A stretch of DNA of 64,000 nucleotides from Mesonia phycicola (GCF_900141885.1 NZ_FQYY01000007.1:62001-126000), one strand, 5' to 3'; positions 1-10,256 are shown, counted from the first letter of the stretch. Numbers and translations are program-made. Notes: generated by a model from the letters alone, not told the origin.

Positions 1-611
1 TTAGACGTAAAGCTAAGGTAAAGGAAGATTTAGAGTTTTACTCGGTAATGCGTAGTGTAAGAGCTATAGAACACTCAGATGTTTGTATTTTAATATTAGA
101 TGCAACTCGTGGTTTTGATGGGCAAGTTCAAAATATTTTTTGGCTAGCACAGCGTAACAGAAAAGGAATTGTAATTCTTGTAAATAAATGGGATTTGGTA
201 GAGAAAGAAACCAATACCATGAAAAAAATAGAAGCAGATATTAGAAGAGAAATTGAGCCATTTACAGATGTGCCAATTGTATTTATTTCTGTTTTAGAAA
301 AGCAAAGAATATTTAAAGCGATAGAAACGGCTGTAGAGGTTTATAAAAACAGAAGTAAAAAGATTAAAACAAGTGAGTTAAATGATACTTTACTTCCTTT
401 AATAGAAAACTATCCGCCACCAGCATATAAAGGTAAATTTGTAAAAATTAAGTTTATCACGCAATTACCTACTCCGCAACCACAATTTGCATTTTTCTGT
501 AACTTACCACAATATGTAAGAGAACCATACAAAAGGTTTTTAGAGAATAAATTAAGAGAGAAATTCGATTTTAACGGAGTTCCGGTTTCTGTTTATATGC
601 GTAAAAAGTAA
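1..611 (+). CDS. der: Ribosome-associated GTPase Der (EngA), 3' part
   Basis: Der is a double-GTPase needed for 50S subunit maturation. Only the last ~202 codons are here; the reading frame is open from base 3, so the gene starts before the window. I see the switch region of the second G domain ([12 protein letters not shown]), the G4 motif NKWD that reads guanine, the G5 region, and then the KH-like C-terminal domain that binds rRNA, ending at a TAA. The N-terminal G domain is outside the window. A hairpin with a T-run follows about 30 bases downstream, so it is probably the last gene of its unit. Confidence 0.95.
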   Translation, partial: RRKAKVKEDLEFYSVMRSVRAIEHSDVCILILDATRGFDGQVQNIFWLAQRNRKGIVILVNKWDLVEKETNTMKKIEADIRREIEPFTDVPIVFISVLEKQRIFKAIETAVEVYKNRSKKIKTSELNDTLLPLIENYPPPAYKGKFVKIKFITQLPTPQPQFAFFCNLPQYVREPYKRFLENKLREKFDFNGVPVSVYMRKK

Positions 612-642
612 ACAAACCCACTTTTAAAATTTTATAATAAAG

Positions 643-684
643 ATCACACTAGATATAATTGTTTATATTTAGAGTGATTTTTTT
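643..684 (+). terminator. Intrinsic terminator after der
   Basis: Imperfect inverted repeat (ATCAC...GTGAT outer arms, extended by A/T pairs with mismatches) followed directly by a run of seven T. It lies 30 bases past the der stop codon. Confidence 0.6.
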
Positions 685-780
685 ATACCCAAAGGTTATA
701 TCTAGAAGTGGTTTGTAATTTTGGAATAAAAAATCAAGTGTCTAACTTTATTAATCTTCTTTAATTAAATTTTAAATCTT

Positions 781-1245
781 ATGAGGTTATTTATTTTTAT
801 TTGTTGTTTTTGTATTTATAATTTAGGTAATGCTCAACAAGCTGTTGCAGAGAAAGTTTCTGGAGAGTGGGTGCTCAAAAATCAAGATTCCTTGAAAAAA
901 GTGGTAAATAAACTTTTTATAAAAGATAGTGTACAGCCTAATTTTCATAACATATTCGTTCATCAAAATATAACGTTAGCAGAAAAACAAGAAAGTTATC
1001 ACTGTGTAATTTTAGAGGATACCATCCAGAAAATAAGAGTGGCAAGAATTTTTGTAGAAGAGGAGGAAAAGCTGTTTTTTAAAGAAGATGGTAGTTTTTA
1101 TAGCATGTATATGATTTGTGTTGGGGTAGATGATTGTTACCCTAATATAGCAATAATGGAAGGTAAAAAATATTGGGGTTGTGGTGAAACACTTTACTGT
1201 GATACCACTAAAAAATGTAAAAGCATGAAAATTATTTCCTATTGA
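781..1245 (+). CDS. Secreted cysteine-rich protein of unknown function
   Basis: I do not recognise this 154-residue protein. The N-terminus is a clear Sec signal peptide (hydrophobic core FIFICCFCIYNLG, then NAQQ, a typical Flavobacteria cleavage end), so the product should be periplasmic or secreted. The mature part holds six cysteines, clustered in the second half (MIC, DDC, WGC, LYC, KKC), an even number that would suit three disulfides. No lipobox, no membrane segment after the signal and no enzyme motif is visible. It stands alone between a terminator upstream and the outer-membrane protein gene 61 bases downstream. Confidence 0.7.
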   Translation: MRLFIFICCFCIYNLGNAQQAVAEKVSGEWVLKNQDSLKKVVNKLFIKDSVQPNFHNIFVHQNITLAEKQESYHCVILEDTIQKIRVARIFVEEEEKLFFKEDGSFYSMYMICVGVDDCYPNIAIMEGKKYWGCGETLYCDTTKKCKSMKIISY

Positions 1246-1263
1246 AGTTAAACTATTAAGATT

Positions 1264-1297
1264 TTGAGTAGTCTAAGCATATAACTTAACTACTCAA
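1264..1297 (+). other. Hairpin in the leader of the outer-membrane protein gene
   Basis: Perfect 9-bp inverted repeat TTGAGTAGT / ACTACTCAA with a 16-base loop, ending 10 bases before the start codon at 1307. No T-run follows, so it is not a terminator; it may be a 5' UTR structure or a protein-binding site. Confidence 0.4.
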
Positions 1298-1306
1298 TAT
1301 TAACTT

Positions 1307-4120
1307 ATGAAATTCTACCCTAGAGTAATCTTTACTTTATTAATCGCCCTTTTTTATTCCTTTACAGGAAATGCTCAAGACTTTGAAATAAAAGGAAAAG
1401 TAATAGACAACGAGCAAACCCCATTAGAGTCTGCTACTGTTTATATAGAAAAAGTGAAAGACAGCACCCTTGTTACTTACACTATTTCTGATATCGCAGG
1501 TAATTTTATTTTAGAAGGAGACACAGATGCAGATTTAGTAAATATCTTTATTAGTTATACAGGTTTTAATACTTACCAAAAACAATTAAGCCTAAAAGAA
1601 AATTCTTCTATAGATTTAAAAAACATTCTTTTAGAATTTTCAACCAATAGTTTAGAAGAAGTTTTGGTAAAAGCAGATAGAGCTCCTGTAACCATCAAAA
1701 AAGATACCTTAGAGTTTAATGCAGCATCTTTTAAAACTAGACCAGATGCAAATTTAGAAGAAACCTTAAAACAATTGCCAGGGGTAGATGTAGACTCAGA
1801 TGGTAATATTACCGTTAACGGGAAAACAGTATCTAGAATTTTAGTGAACGGAAAAGAGTTTTTTGGTGACGACCCACTAATTGCTACTAAAAACTTGCCA
1901 AAAGAAATTATAGATAAAATTCAAGTAGTAGATACCAAAACTAAAGCCCAAGAATTTACAGGTAAAGAGGGAGACTCAGAAAATAAAACCATAAACATAA
2001 CCATACAGAAAGATAAAAATGAAGGTTATTTTTCTAGACTAACTGCCGGTGGAGGTACAGATGAGCGTTATGAGTTAAGCGGAATTGCTAATTACTTTAA
2101 AGAAGATTTAAGGTTAAGTGTGTTAGGTAGTTCTAATAATATAAACTCTTCTGGTTTTACTTTTGATGAGGTTTTTGATGCAATGGGCCGTAGTGCTTAT
2201 TCTATTTCAAGAAATAGTGATGGTTCAGATTCTGGAGGTAGTAGTGGAGTAACTAAAGCAGAAAACGGAGGTTTAAATTTTGCTAACGAGTGGAATGATA
2301 AAATAGAAGTAAATGCCAACTATTTTTATAACAGAGCAGATAACCAAACTGCTACGAAGTTAGAAAGAGAAAATATTTTACCAGATAGCAGGTATTTTAA
2401 CAATTCAGTTTCTTCTTCAGATAAAGTAAACAATAACCACAGAGCAGGATTAAATTTTGAATATAGGTTAGACACCTTAACTAGAATCTCTTTTAGACCA
2501 AATTTAACCGTAAATAATGGTTACTCTAGCAGTAATTCTTTTACAGAATCTTTTTTAGAAGATGGATCTCCAATTAACAATGCTACCACCAACGAGTCTA
2601 CAGATATTGTAAGTTCAGACTTTAGCAACCAATTAGATGTTACAAGAAGGTTTGGGAGCAAAGGTGCTTATGTAAGAGTAGGTTTTAATAATAGTAATAC
2701 AGATTCTAGAGAAGATCAGATATATAACTCTACCACAGAAATTTATGAAGATGGAAATTTAAACGAAACCCTTCTTCAAGATCAGTTTATAGAGCAAGAT
2801 ACAAGAGAAGATGAGTATGAATTAGAGTTAGAGTCCCGTCTTCCTTTAACAGATGAGCTTTCGCTAGATGTAGAATACTCTTACGCTAAAGCAGATAGAA
2901 CTAGTAGCCGTTTAGTATATAATAAAGATCAAAACACAGAAAGCTATGATGTATTAGACAATAGTTTAAGTAGTGATTTTATTTCAGAAACGTTTACACA
3001 TCAACCACAATTAGGTTTAGTGTTTGAAAATGATAAATTAAGAGGAAGTGTTTCTGGAGGTTTACAAAATATAAGAATTAAAAATGAAGATATCTTCACT
3101 AGTAGCTCTTTTGATAATACTTACAATAATTTATTTGTGAATTCTTATTTAAGGTATAGAATTACCAAAACAAAATCTCTTTATGTAAATTATAGAAACT
3201 CAAGAAACACACCTTCTATTACTCAGTTACAGCCAGTAACTAATACCACTAACCCATTAAATATTGTAACTGGTAATCCAAATCTAGACCCTACATTAAC
3301 CCATAGCTTTTATACGAATTTTAATAACTACGATTTTAGATCAAGAACAGGATTTTACTTGTATTTAGGTGGTAGTTTTTATAACGATCAAATAGTGTCT
3401 TTTACAACTACAGATGAAGATTTGGTAAGAACAACAACTTATACTAATGTAAACGGAGCTTATAACTTATATAGTGGTTTTAATTTTACAAAAAGTTACG
3501 AGCTTCAAAATGAGAATACTTTAAAACCAAAATTAGGTTTTAGAGCGAGTGTAAATAGAAGTGTTGGTTTTTCTAACGCACAGCAATATGATGCAGAAAC
3601 ATACACACTAACACCACAATTATCTTTAAGGTATGAAATAGGTGATTTATTTGTTTTTGATCCTAGTTACCAATTAACTTACAATCAAGCAGAATATAGT
3701 TTAAGTACAGGCTTAGATCAAAATTATACCAACCATAGTTTAGGGTTAGAAATAACCTCTTATTGGCCAGAAAAATTTATTATTGGTAGTGATTTAAGTT
3801 ACCAACATTTAGGTAATATTTCTCCTGGATTTAAAAATAACTATGTATTATGGAATTTAAGTCTAGGGTATGAGTTGCTAGGAGAAGACGGAATAATAAA
3901 AGTTAAAGTTTTTGATGTGTTAGATGAAAACTTATCAACCTCAAGATATACTGGAGAAGATTATATACAAGATACAGAGCAGTTAGTTTTAAAGCAGTAT
4001 GTAATGTTTAGTTTTACCTACAAGTTTAGCCAATTTGGAGGTAGTAAAACCGCTCCAACCAGAAGAGGAGGACCTGGAGGCCGAGGAGGCGGCGGAAGAG
4101 GTCGAGGAGGAAGATTTTAA
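1307..4120 (+). CDS. TonB-receptor-like outer-membrane beta-barrel protein
   Basis: A 937-residue outer-membrane protein. In order: signal peptide (about 1-23, ending in NAQD), a carboxypeptidase-regulatory-like Ig domain (about 26-115), a plug-like region (about 125-230, with LKQLPGVDVDSDGNITVNG) and a long beta-strand-rich barrel to the end. This is the architecture of the Bacteroidota OMP_b-brl_3 / TonB-dependent receptor families. No SusD-like partner is next to it and I see no clear TonB box, so the substrate is unknown. The C-terminus is odd: instead of a normal last strand ending in Phe it has a Gly/Arg tail (RRGGPGGRGGGG then RGRGGRF). Confidence 0.85.
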   Translation: MKFYPRVIFTLLIALFYSFTGNAQDFEIKGKVIDNEQTPLESATVYIEKVKDSTLVTYTISDIAGNFILEGDTDADLVNIFISYTGFNTYQKQLSLKENSSIDLKNILLEFSTNSLEEVLVKADRAPVTIKKDTLEFNAASFKTRPDANLEETLKQLPGVDVDSDGNITVNGKTVSRILVNGKEFFGDDPLIATKNLPKEIIDKIQVVDTKTKAQEFTGKEGDSENKTINITIQKDKNEGYFSRLTAGGGTDERYELSGIANYFKEDLRLSVLGSSNNINSSGFTFDEVFDAMGRSAYSISRNSDGSDSGGSSGVTKAENGGLNFANEWNDKIEVNANYFYNRADNQTATKLERENILPDSRYFNNSVSSSDKVNNNHRAGLNFEYRLDTLTRISFRPNLTVNNGYSSSNSFTESFLEDGSPINNATTNESTDIVSSDFSNQLDVTRRFGSKGAYVRVGFNNSNTDSREDQIYNSTTEIYEDGNLNETLLQDQFIEQDTREDEYELELESRLPLTDELSLDVEYSYAKADRTSSRLVYNKDQNTESYDVLDNSLSSDFISETFTHQPQLGLVFENDKLRGSVSGGLQNIRIKNEDIFTSSSFDNTYNNLFVNSYLRYRITKTKSLYVNYRNSRNTPSITQLQPVTNTTNPLNIVTGNPNLDPTLTHSFYTNFNNYDFRSRTGFYLYLGGSFYNDQIVSFTTTDEDLVRTTTYTNVNGAYNLYSGFNFTKSYELQNENTLKPKLGFRASVNRSVGFSNAQQYDAETYTLTPQLSLRYEIGDLFVFDPSYQLTYNQAEYSLSTGLDQNYTNHSLGLEITSYWPEKFIIGSDLSYQHLGNISPGFKNNYVLWNLSLGYELLGEDGIIKVKVFDVLDENLSTSRYTGEDYIQDTEQLVLKQYVMFSFTYKFSQFGGSKTAPTRRGGPGGRGGGGRGRGGRF

Positions 4121-4144
4121 ATTAGTGTTTATATAAATGTTGGT

Positions 4145-4183
4145 AAAAGCCACTTCTTAATTTTTAGAAGTGGCTTTTTAGTT
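4145..4183 (+). terminator. Intrinsic terminator after the barrel gene
   Basis: Perfect 13-bp stem AAAAGCCACTTCT / AGAAGTGGCTTTT with an 8-base loop and a following T-run, 25 bases past the stop codon of the barrel gene. Confidence 0.85.
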
Positions 4184-4194
4184 TTTTTAAAATA

Positions 4195-4236
4195 AAAAAG
4201 CTAAAACTTAAAATCTAAATTAAATTTTAGCTTTTT
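4195..4236 (-). terminator. Intrinsic terminator for the TPM/LemA unit
   Basis: Stem AAAAAGCTAAAA / TTTTAGCTTTTT with an A/T-rich loop. It lies just past the stop codon of the minus-strand TPM gene and reads into a T-run on that strand, so together with the preceding hairpin it closes two converging units. Confidence 0.75.
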
Positions 4237-4256
4237 AAATAATATTAAGATATTTT

Positions 4257-5087
4257 TTACCAGCTTCCGCTAGCGCCGCCGCCGCCAAAGCCGCCGCCGC
4301 CAAAACCACCACCAAAGCCGCCGCCAAAACCGCCACCGCTACTACCAAAACCACCACCAGAAGAACCTCCGCCAAACATACCTCGGCCTAGGCTACTTAA
4401 AATAAGAGCGTCTAAAATAGTGTCAGATCCAGTTCTACTTCTACGGCCACCATTGCTGCCACCGCCGCCATTATTTTTCTTTATAACAGAAATAATAATA
4501 ACAATAAAAATGATGAAGATGATAATTAAAGGAAACGGATTAAAATCTATATTTTTTTGATTACGATTAGCTTCAAAAGTACCGTTTAAAACTTGCATAA
4601 TAGCTGTAGTTCCTTCATCTAAACCACGGTAATAGCTTCCGCTTCTAAACTCGGGTAAAATAACTTGATCAATAATGGTTTTGGTTACCGCATCTGTCAT
4701 GTATTCTTCTAAGCCATAACCATTTGCAATCGATATTTCTCTATCGTTTTTAGATAGTAATATCAATAAGCCATTATCTTTCCCCTTTTGCCCAATACCC
4801 CACTTGTGTGCCCATTCTGTTGCATAAGTAGCAATATACTCTCCATTTAAAGTTGGGATAGTAGCAATTACAATTTGGGTAGAGGTAGTATCAGCATAAC
4901 GTACTAATTTTTGCGTTAAAGCATTTTTTTCTGAAGTACTTAAAACACTAGCACCATCATAAACACTAGTTTCTTCAGATGGTTTCTCTGGTATATTTAA
5001 TTGAGCAAAACTGGTAAAGCTTACCAGTAATAAAAACAATAGAATAAGTGGATGTTGAATTTTTTTAACTGAAATCTTACTATGCAT
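4257..5087 (-). CDS. TPM-domain membrane protein with Gly-rich tail
   Basis: A 276-residue protein: signal peptide or first helix (about 10-28), a TPM (YgcG/DUF477) domain (about 33-165, with YDGASVLS, WGIGQKGKDNGLLIL and the EYMTDA region), one transmembrane helix (about 186-202) and a low-complexity tail of GGGFGG repeats ending GGASGSW. This is the classic layout of the family; its biochemical role is not settled. It is the last gene of the lemA group: its ATG overlaps the TAA of the upstream TPM gene by one base (TAATG), indicating translational coupling. Confidence 0.85.
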   Translation of the reverse strand: MHSKISVKKIQHPLILLFLLLVSFTSFAQLNIPEKPSEETSVYDGASVLSTSEKNALTQKLVRYADTTSTQIVIATIPTLNGEYIATYATEWAHKWGIGQKGKDNGLLILLSKNDREISIANGYGLEEYMTDAVTKTIIDQVILPEFRSGSYYRGLDEGTTAIMQVLNGTFEANRNQKNIDFNPFPLIIIFIIFIVIIISVIKKNNGGGGSNGGRRSRTGSDTILDALILSSLGRGMFGGGSSGGGFGSSGGGFGGGFGGGFGGGGFGGGGASGSW

Positions 5088-5524
5088 TATCCTCTAGATA
5101 TTTCGTCAGAAAGTTCGTTCACATCATCTGAAGCCCAAGGAAAATGATATTTCAGTTGGTCTCCTGCCTTTAAAATGCCGTCTACTAATCCTTGTTTAAA
5201 GTTTCCTTTTCTAAAATGTGCTTGCATCACATCTTTGGTGCTTTGCCAAAAATCATCTGCAACCACGTCATTAATTCCTTGATCTCCCATAATATAAAAT
5301 TTATGGTCGTCTATAGCTAAATAGATAAGTACCCCGTTTTTAAGTTTAGTTTGATCCATTTTTAGCTCGTAAAAAACTTCTTTAGCACGCTCTAAAATAT
5401 CTTTAGTACATCTACTTTCTATATGCACCCTAATTTCTCCAGAGGTGTTTTTTTCAGAAGTTTTTATAGCTTCAATTACTTCTTCTTCCTCTAGATGTGA
5501 AATAAAATTGTTAGGGTTGCTCAT
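5087..5524 (-). CDS. Soluble TPM-domain protein
   Basis: A 145-residue TPM (DUF477) domain without signal peptide or membrane helix. Family features seen: EEEEVIEAIKTSEKNTSGEIRV at the start of the domain, LKNGVLIYLAIDDHKFYIMGD in the core, and the FRKGNFKQGLVDGI segment near the end. It lies 9 bases downstream of lemA and overlaps the membrane-bound TPM gene by one base, so the three should be made from one mRNA. lemA plus two TPM genes is a common Bacteroidota arrangement thought to act at the envelope; the function is not known. Confidence 0.85.
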   Translation of the reverse strand: MSNPNNFISHLEEEEVIEAIKTSEKNTSGEIRVHIESRCTKDILERAKEVFYELKMDQTKLKNGVLIYLAIDDHKFYIMGDQGINDVVADDFWQSTKDVMQAHFRKGNFKQGLVDGILKAGDQLKYHFPWASDDVNELSDEISRG

Positions 5525-5533
5525 AATTTTTAA

Positions 5534-6124
5534 TTAAAATTCTACAGTTGGTGCATTTTCAGCTCCTTCATCAGCCGTGAAAGATGCCATTTTCTCAAAG
5601 CCAAACATTCCTGCAAAAATATTATTAGGAAATTTTCTAATGTAGGTGTTGTATTCCCTTACCGTTTCATTAAAACGATTACGCTCTACATTTATTCTAT
5701 TTTCTGTACCTTCTAATTGAGATTGTAAGTTAGAGAAGTTTTGTGTAGCGGTTAACTGTGGGTATCTCTCTACACTAACCATTAATTTACTTAATGCAGA
5801 AGAAAGGCCGCTTTGCGCTTGCTGAAATTTCTGTAGAGATTCGCTATCTAAGTTATCTGCGTTAATATTTACAGAGGTTGCTTTTGCTCTTGCTTCTATT
5901 ACACCTGTTAAGGTTTCTTGTTCAAAATCTGCAGCACCTTTTACGGTACTTACTAAATTAGGTATAAGGTCTGTTCTACGTTGGTAGGCACTTTCTACGT
6001 TAGCCCAAGAGGCTTTTACATTTTCATCTAATTCTACCGCGGTATTATTTACACCTGCGGTTAAACTGTAACCTATAATACCTATAACTACTATTATAAT
6101 TACTGGGATAAGCCATTTTTTCAT
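5534..6124 (-). CDS. lemA: LemA family protein
   Basis: A 196-residue membrane-anchored coiled protein: one N-terminal helix (about 4-24, outside-facing C-terminal part) and a long helical LemA domain with family motifs NVESAYQRRTDLIPNLV and, near the end, NRFNETVREYN followed by FGF(E). Length is normal. It heads the lemA-TPM-TPM run and follows the MerR gene by 11 bases, so the whole minus-strand block from the M23 peptidase may be one operon. Its cellular role is not established. Confidence 0.9.
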   Translation of the reverse strand: MKKWLIPVIIIVVIGIIGYSLTAGVNNTAVELDENVKASWANVESAYQRRTDLIPNLVSTVKGAADFEQETLTGVIEARAKATSVNINADNLDSESLQKFQQAQSGLSSALSKLMVSVERYPQLTATQNFSNLQSQLEGTENRINVERNRFNETVREYNTYIRKFPNNIFAGMFGFEKMASFTADEGAENAPTVEF

Positions 6125-6135
6125 TGCAAAATATT

Positions 6136-6465
6136 TTAAAGTTGATTTTTTATGTTGATTAGTTCAGATTTAATATGCTCTAATTTACGAATTATCTCAA
6201 AGTTGTTCAACGTTTCTGCTTTTTCTTCTTTTAAATGAGTTTTAGCTCCCTCTAAAGTAAATCCACGTTCTTTTACTAAATGATAAATTAATTCTAAATT
6301 TTTGATGTCTTCTTTGGTAAATTTCCGGTTGCCTTTTGCATTTTTCTTTGGCTTAATTACATCAAATTCTTTCTCCCAAAATCTTATTAAAGAAGCGTTT
6401 ACCTGAAATGCTTTAGATACTTCACCTATGCTGTAATAAAGTTTATCTGGTAGGTTTACGTGCAT
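6136..6465 (-). CDS. Small MerR-family DNA-binding protein
   Basis: A 109-residue regulator. The N-terminal winged helix (about 8-75) has the MerR pattern YYSIGEVSKAFQV, then LIRFWEKEFDVI and GNRKFTKEDI; the rest is a short coiled segment for dimerisation. There is no effector domain and no cysteine sensor, so the ligand is unknown. The ATG overlaps the stop codon of the M23 peptidase gene by one base (TAATG), so the two are translationally coupled; this pairing suggests a cell-envelope target. Confidence 0.85.
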   Translation of the reverse strand: MHVNLPDKLYYSIGEVSKAFQVNASLIRFWEKEFDVIKPKKNAKGNRKFTKEDIKNLELIYHLVKERGFTLEGAKTHLKEEKAETLNNFEIIRKLEHIKSELINIKNQL

Positions 6466-7439
6466 TAATCTAAAGATTGATTCTCCAGAGAAGATTGGTT
6501 AAGCATAATATCATACTCTTCTGCAGTAAGGTCACCGTGGTAAAAGTTAATTGGGTTTACAACTTTTCCGTTTTTATGTACTTCGTAATGTAAATGTGCC
6601 CCTGTAGATAAGCCTGTACTTCCTACTTCACCAATTATTTCTCCACGTTTTATTTTGTCACCCTTTTTTACTTTAAATTTACTTAGGTGGGCATAGTAAG
6701 TTTCGTAGCCAAACCCATGATCTAGAATAATCAAGTTTCCAAACCCGGTAGATCTAGAAGCTTTTTTTACCACTGCATCTCCTGTAGCATAAACTTCTGT
6801 TCCTTTTTTTGCAGTAAAATCCATACCATTATGCATTTTTCTGTATTTTAAAATAGGGTGCATACGCATTCCGTAACCAGAAGCCATTCGTTTTAAATTT
6901 TCATTTTTAACGGGTTGTATAGCAGGGATAGCAGTAAGTAGTTTTTCTTTTTCTTCGGCTAGTTTGGCAATTTCGTCAAGAGATTTAGATTGTACTACAA
7001 TTTGTTTTAGTAGCACATCTAATTTTTTGCTAGTTTCAATAATTAATTGAGAATTGTCATAACCCTCTAAATCTTTATAACGGTTTATACCCCCAAACCC
7101 AGCTTTACGTTGCTCTTCTGGTATTGGGTTAGTTTCAAAATAAACTCTGTAAATATTGTTGTCTCTATTTTCTACTTCTGCAAGTACTTTTTGAGCTTGA
7201 GTCATTTTTTTGTTAAGCACATTGTATTGTAATTTAGTGTGCTCTAGCTCTCGCTTCATTGCTTTTTCTTTAGGTGTTTCTATTTGCGGAAGGTTTAAAT
7301 ATACCAACAGTAATAAAAAACCAGCTAAGAAAGATGCAGTAATACCTAAAAGTGCAAAGCCTAACTTTCTACCTTTCTTACGTTCAATTTTTCGGTAAGA
7401 AAGTGTTTCGCTATCGTAATAATATTTAACCTTCGACAT
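6465..7439 (-). CDS. M23 (LytM-type) zinc metallopeptidase
   Basis: A 324-residue murein hydrolase or divisome regulator. In order: a basic cytoplasmic start, one transmembrane helix (about 27-49), a coiled coil (about 55-180) and a C-terminal LytM domain (about 185-300) with the zinc-binding pattern HNGMDF (HxxxD) and the GAHLHYEV (HxH) motif, so the catalytic residues look complete. The layout resembles membrane-bound LytM proteins of Flavobacteria. It is divergent from alaS and is the first gene of the minus-strand block with merR and lemA. Confidence 0.9.
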   Translation of the reverse strand: MSKVKYYYDSETLSYRKIERKKGRKLGFALLGITASFLAGFLLLLVYLNLPQIETPKEKAMKRELEHTKLQYNVLNKKMTQAQKVLAEVENRDNNIYRVYFETNPIPEEQRKAGFGGINRYKDLEGYDNSQLIIETSKKLDVLLKQIVVQSKSLDEIAKLAEEKEKLLTAIPAIQPVKNENLKRMASGYGMRMHPILKYRKMHNGMDFTAKKGTEVYATGDAVVKKASRSTGFGNLIILDHGFGYETYYAHLSKFKVKKGDKIKRGEIIGEVGSTGLSTGAHLHYEVHKNGKVVNPINFYHGDLTAEEYDIMLNQSSLENQSLD

Positions 7440-7561
7440 TGTAGTAAATTATGCTATTTTTGCGTTCAACTTATTAAGCGCTTTTGCTTAGTAAGACGAA
7501 CAAATATAAAAATTGTTTCAATAGTAACATAATTTAACATTTCAGTCTAGAAATACCGTAT

Positions 7562-10174
7562 ATGAAATCTAAAGAAATCAGAGCTCAATTCCTTACTTTT
7601 TTTGAATCTAAGAAACATGAAATTGTTTCTTCTGCACCTATGGTGATGAAAAATGACCCTACATTGATGTTTACCAATGCAGGGATGAATCAGTTTAAAG
7701 AATATTTTTTAGGTAATGCTACTCCAAAAAATGCTAGGGTTACAGATACTCAAAAGTGTTTAAGAGTTAGCGGAAAGCATAACGATTTAGAAGAAGTTGG
7801 TAAAGATACCTACCACCATACAATGTTTGAGATGCTAGGTAACTGGAGTTTTGGTGATTATTTTAAGAAAGAAGCAATTGCATGGGCTTGGGAGTTATTA
7901 ACTGAAGTGTATAAAATTAACCCAGATAATCTTTATGTAACCGTATTTGAAGGAGACGATGCAGATGGTACTGGGAAAGATGAAGAAGCTTATAATTTTT
8001 GGAAAGCAATTGTCCCTGAAAATCAAATTTTGTTAGGTAATAAAAAAGACAATTTTTGGGAAATGGGAGATCAAGGCCCTTGCGGTCCTGCTTCAGAAAT
8101 TCATATAGATATTCGTTCAGAAGAAGAAAAAGCTAAAATCTCTGGTAAAGAATTAGTAAACCAAGATCACCCACAAGTAGTAGAAATCTGGAACTTGGTG
8201 TTTATGCAATACAACAGAAAGGCAGATGGCTCTTTAGTAGAGTTACCAAACAAGCATATAGATACAGGTATGGGGTTTGAGCGTTTATGTATGGTAATGC
8301 AAGGCGTACAATCTAATTATGATACAGATGTATTTACACCACTAATTAGAGAGATAGAAACTATTACCAACTCTACCTACGGTAAAGAAGAAGAAACAGA
8401 TATTGCAATTAGAGTAATTGCAGATCACGTTAGAGCAGTAGCATTTGCTATAGCAGATGGTCAGTTACCAAGCAATAACGGTGCAGGTTACGTAATTAGA
8501 AGAATTTTACGTCGTGCTATACGTTATGGTTTTACATTTTTAAATACTAAAGAACCTTTTATTTATAAGCTAGTAGAAACACTAAGTTTACAAATGAAAG
8601 AGACTTTTCCTGAAATACAAAAACAAAAAAATCTTTGTGAAAATGTAATTAAAGAAGAAGAAAATTCATTTTTAAGAACTTTAGATCAAGGTTTAGTATT
8701 GTTAGATCAAATTATACAAAATGCAGATAGCAAAGAGATTTCTGGTAAAAAAGCTTTTGAGTTGTATGATACTTACGGATTTCCTATAGATTTAACTGCT
8801 TTAATTTTAAGTGAACGTGGTTTAGATTTAAATGAAACTGAATTTGAGAAAGAACTGCAAAAACAAAAAGACCGTTCTCGTTCTGCAGCACAAACCAAAG
8901 CAGAAGATTGGCAAATTTTAAGAGAAGATGACGAAGAAGAATTTGTAGGTTACGATCGTCTAGAAACTTCTGTAAAAATTACCAAGTTTAGAAAAGTTGA
9001 AAGTAAAAAAGATGGTGCTTTATTTCAATTAGTATTCAATTTAACTCCATTTTACGCAGAAGGAGGCGGGCAAGTAGGAGATAAAGGTTACTTAGAAAGT
9101 GCCAATGGTAATGTTACTTACATTATAGATACCAAAAAAGAGAATAATCAAATTATTCATATTACTAAAAATTTACCAGAAAATTTACCAGGTACATTTA
9201 GAGCAGTAGTAGACAAAAAACAAAGAAATAGATCTGCTTCTAACCACTCTGCTACCCATTTATTACATCAAGCGTTACGTAGTATTTTAGGTACACACGT
9301 AGAGCAAAAAGGATCTATGGTACATAGCGGTTATTTACGTTTTGATTTTTCTCATTTCAGTAAAGTTTCTGCAGAAGAATTAAAACAAGTAGAAAACTTT
9401 GTAAATGCTCGTATTCAAGAACAACTTCCGTTAGAAGAAAATAGAAGATTGCCTTATAATGAAGCTATAGAACAAGGTGCAATTGCTTTATTTGGAGAGA
9501 AATATGGCGATGCGGTAAGAACCATTCGTTTTGGAGATTCTATGGAACTTTGCGGAGGTACTCACGTGTCTAACACATCAGAAATTTGGCATTTTAAAAT
9601 TACTGCTGAAAGCGCTGTAGCTTCTGGAGTAAGAAGAATTGAAGCAATTACAGGAGATGCAGCTAAAGACTTTTTTACTCAACAGAGTGAAAGTTTTAAT
9701 CAAGTAAAATCTCTACTTAAAAACCCGAAAGATACTATCAAAGCAGTAACCGATTTACAAGAAGAGAATACTGCTTTAAAAAAGGAAATAGAGGCATTGC
9801 TTAAAGAAAAAGCGAAAAATGTAAAAGGCGATTTAAAAAATGCAATTACAGAAGTAAACGGAGTTCAGTTTTTAGCTACAGAAGTAGATTTAGATGCTGG
9901 AGCAATGAAAGATTTGTCTTTTCAAATAGGTGGCGAGGTAGAAAATCTATTCATGATTTTAGGTTCTAAACAAAACGGTAAAGCGTTACTTTCTGTTTAT
10001 ATTGATAAGCAATTAGCAGAAGAAAAAAGCTTAAATGCTGGGCAAATGGTAAGAGAGCTAGGTAAACATATTCAAGGTGGCGGTGGCGGCCAGGCATTTT
10101 TTGCAACTGCAGGTGGTAAAAACCCTGATGGTATTGCTAAAGCTTTAGAAGAAGGGAAAAAGTACGTTGGTTAG
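7562..10174 (+). CDS. alaS: Alanyl-tRNA synthetase
   Basis: Charges tRNA-Ala with alanine. The 870 residues contain all expected parts: the class II catalytic core ([30 protein letters not shown]), the tRNA-recognition region, the editing domain with the HSATHLLH and CGGTH zinc-site motifs, and the C-Ala domain with the GGGGGQ stretch near the end. The length is normal for the family and no key motif is missing. It starts with ATG and is the only gene on this mRNA as far as I can see. Confidence 0.97.
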   Translation: MKSKEIRAQFLTFFESKKHEIVSSAPMVMKNDPTLMFTNAGMNQFKEYFLGNATPKNARVTDTQKCLRVSGKHNDLEEVGKDTYHHTMFEMLGNWSFGDYFKKEAIAWAWELLTEVYKINPDNLYVTVFEGDDADGTGKDEEAYNFWKAIVPENQILLGNKKDNFWEMGDQGPCGPASEIHIDIRSEEEKAKISGKELVNQDHPQVVEIWNLVFMQYNRKADGSLVELPNKHIDTGMGFERLCMVMQGVQSNYDTDVFTPLIREIETITNSTYGKEEETDIAIRVIADHVRAVAFAIADGQLPSNNGAGYVIRRILRRAIRYGFTFLNTKEPFIYKLVETLSLQMKETFPEIQKQKNLCENVIKEEENSFLRTLDQGLVLLDQIIQNADSKEISGKKAFELYDTYGFPIDLTALILSERGLDLNETEFEKELQKQKDRSRSAAQTKAEDWQILREDDEEEFVGYDRLETSVKITKFRKVESKKDGALFQLVFNLTPFYAEGGGQVGDKGYLESANGNVTYIIDTKKENNQIIHITKNLPENLPGTFRAVVDKKQRNRSASNHSATHLLHQALRSILGTHVEQKGSMVHSGYLRFDFSHFSKVSAEELKQVENFVNARIQEQLPLEENRRLPYNEAIEQGAIALFGEKYGDAVRTIRFGDSMELCGGTHVSNTSEIWHFKITAESAVASGVRRIEAITGDAAKDFFTQQSESFNQVKSLLKNPKDTIKAVTDLQEENTALKKEIEALLKEKAKNVKGDLKNAITEVNGVQFLATEVDLDAGAMKDLSFQIGGEVENLFMILGSKQNGKALLSVYIDKQLAEEKSLNAGQMVRELGKHIQGGGGGQAFFATAGGKNPDGIAKALEEGKKYVG

Positions 10175-10256
10175 TGAGTTTTTAATTTTTTTCAACTCGT
10201 CAAACTGAGGTTGTCAAAGTTTTGTTTTTGACAAGGTGGTAGAATAGTAGAATGCG

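Noticed and set aside
4257-4400. Short GC-rich tandem repeats that might be a CRISPR or a structured repeat
   Set aside because: They are codons for the Gly-rich tail of the TPM protein (GGFGG units), in frame and without spacers.
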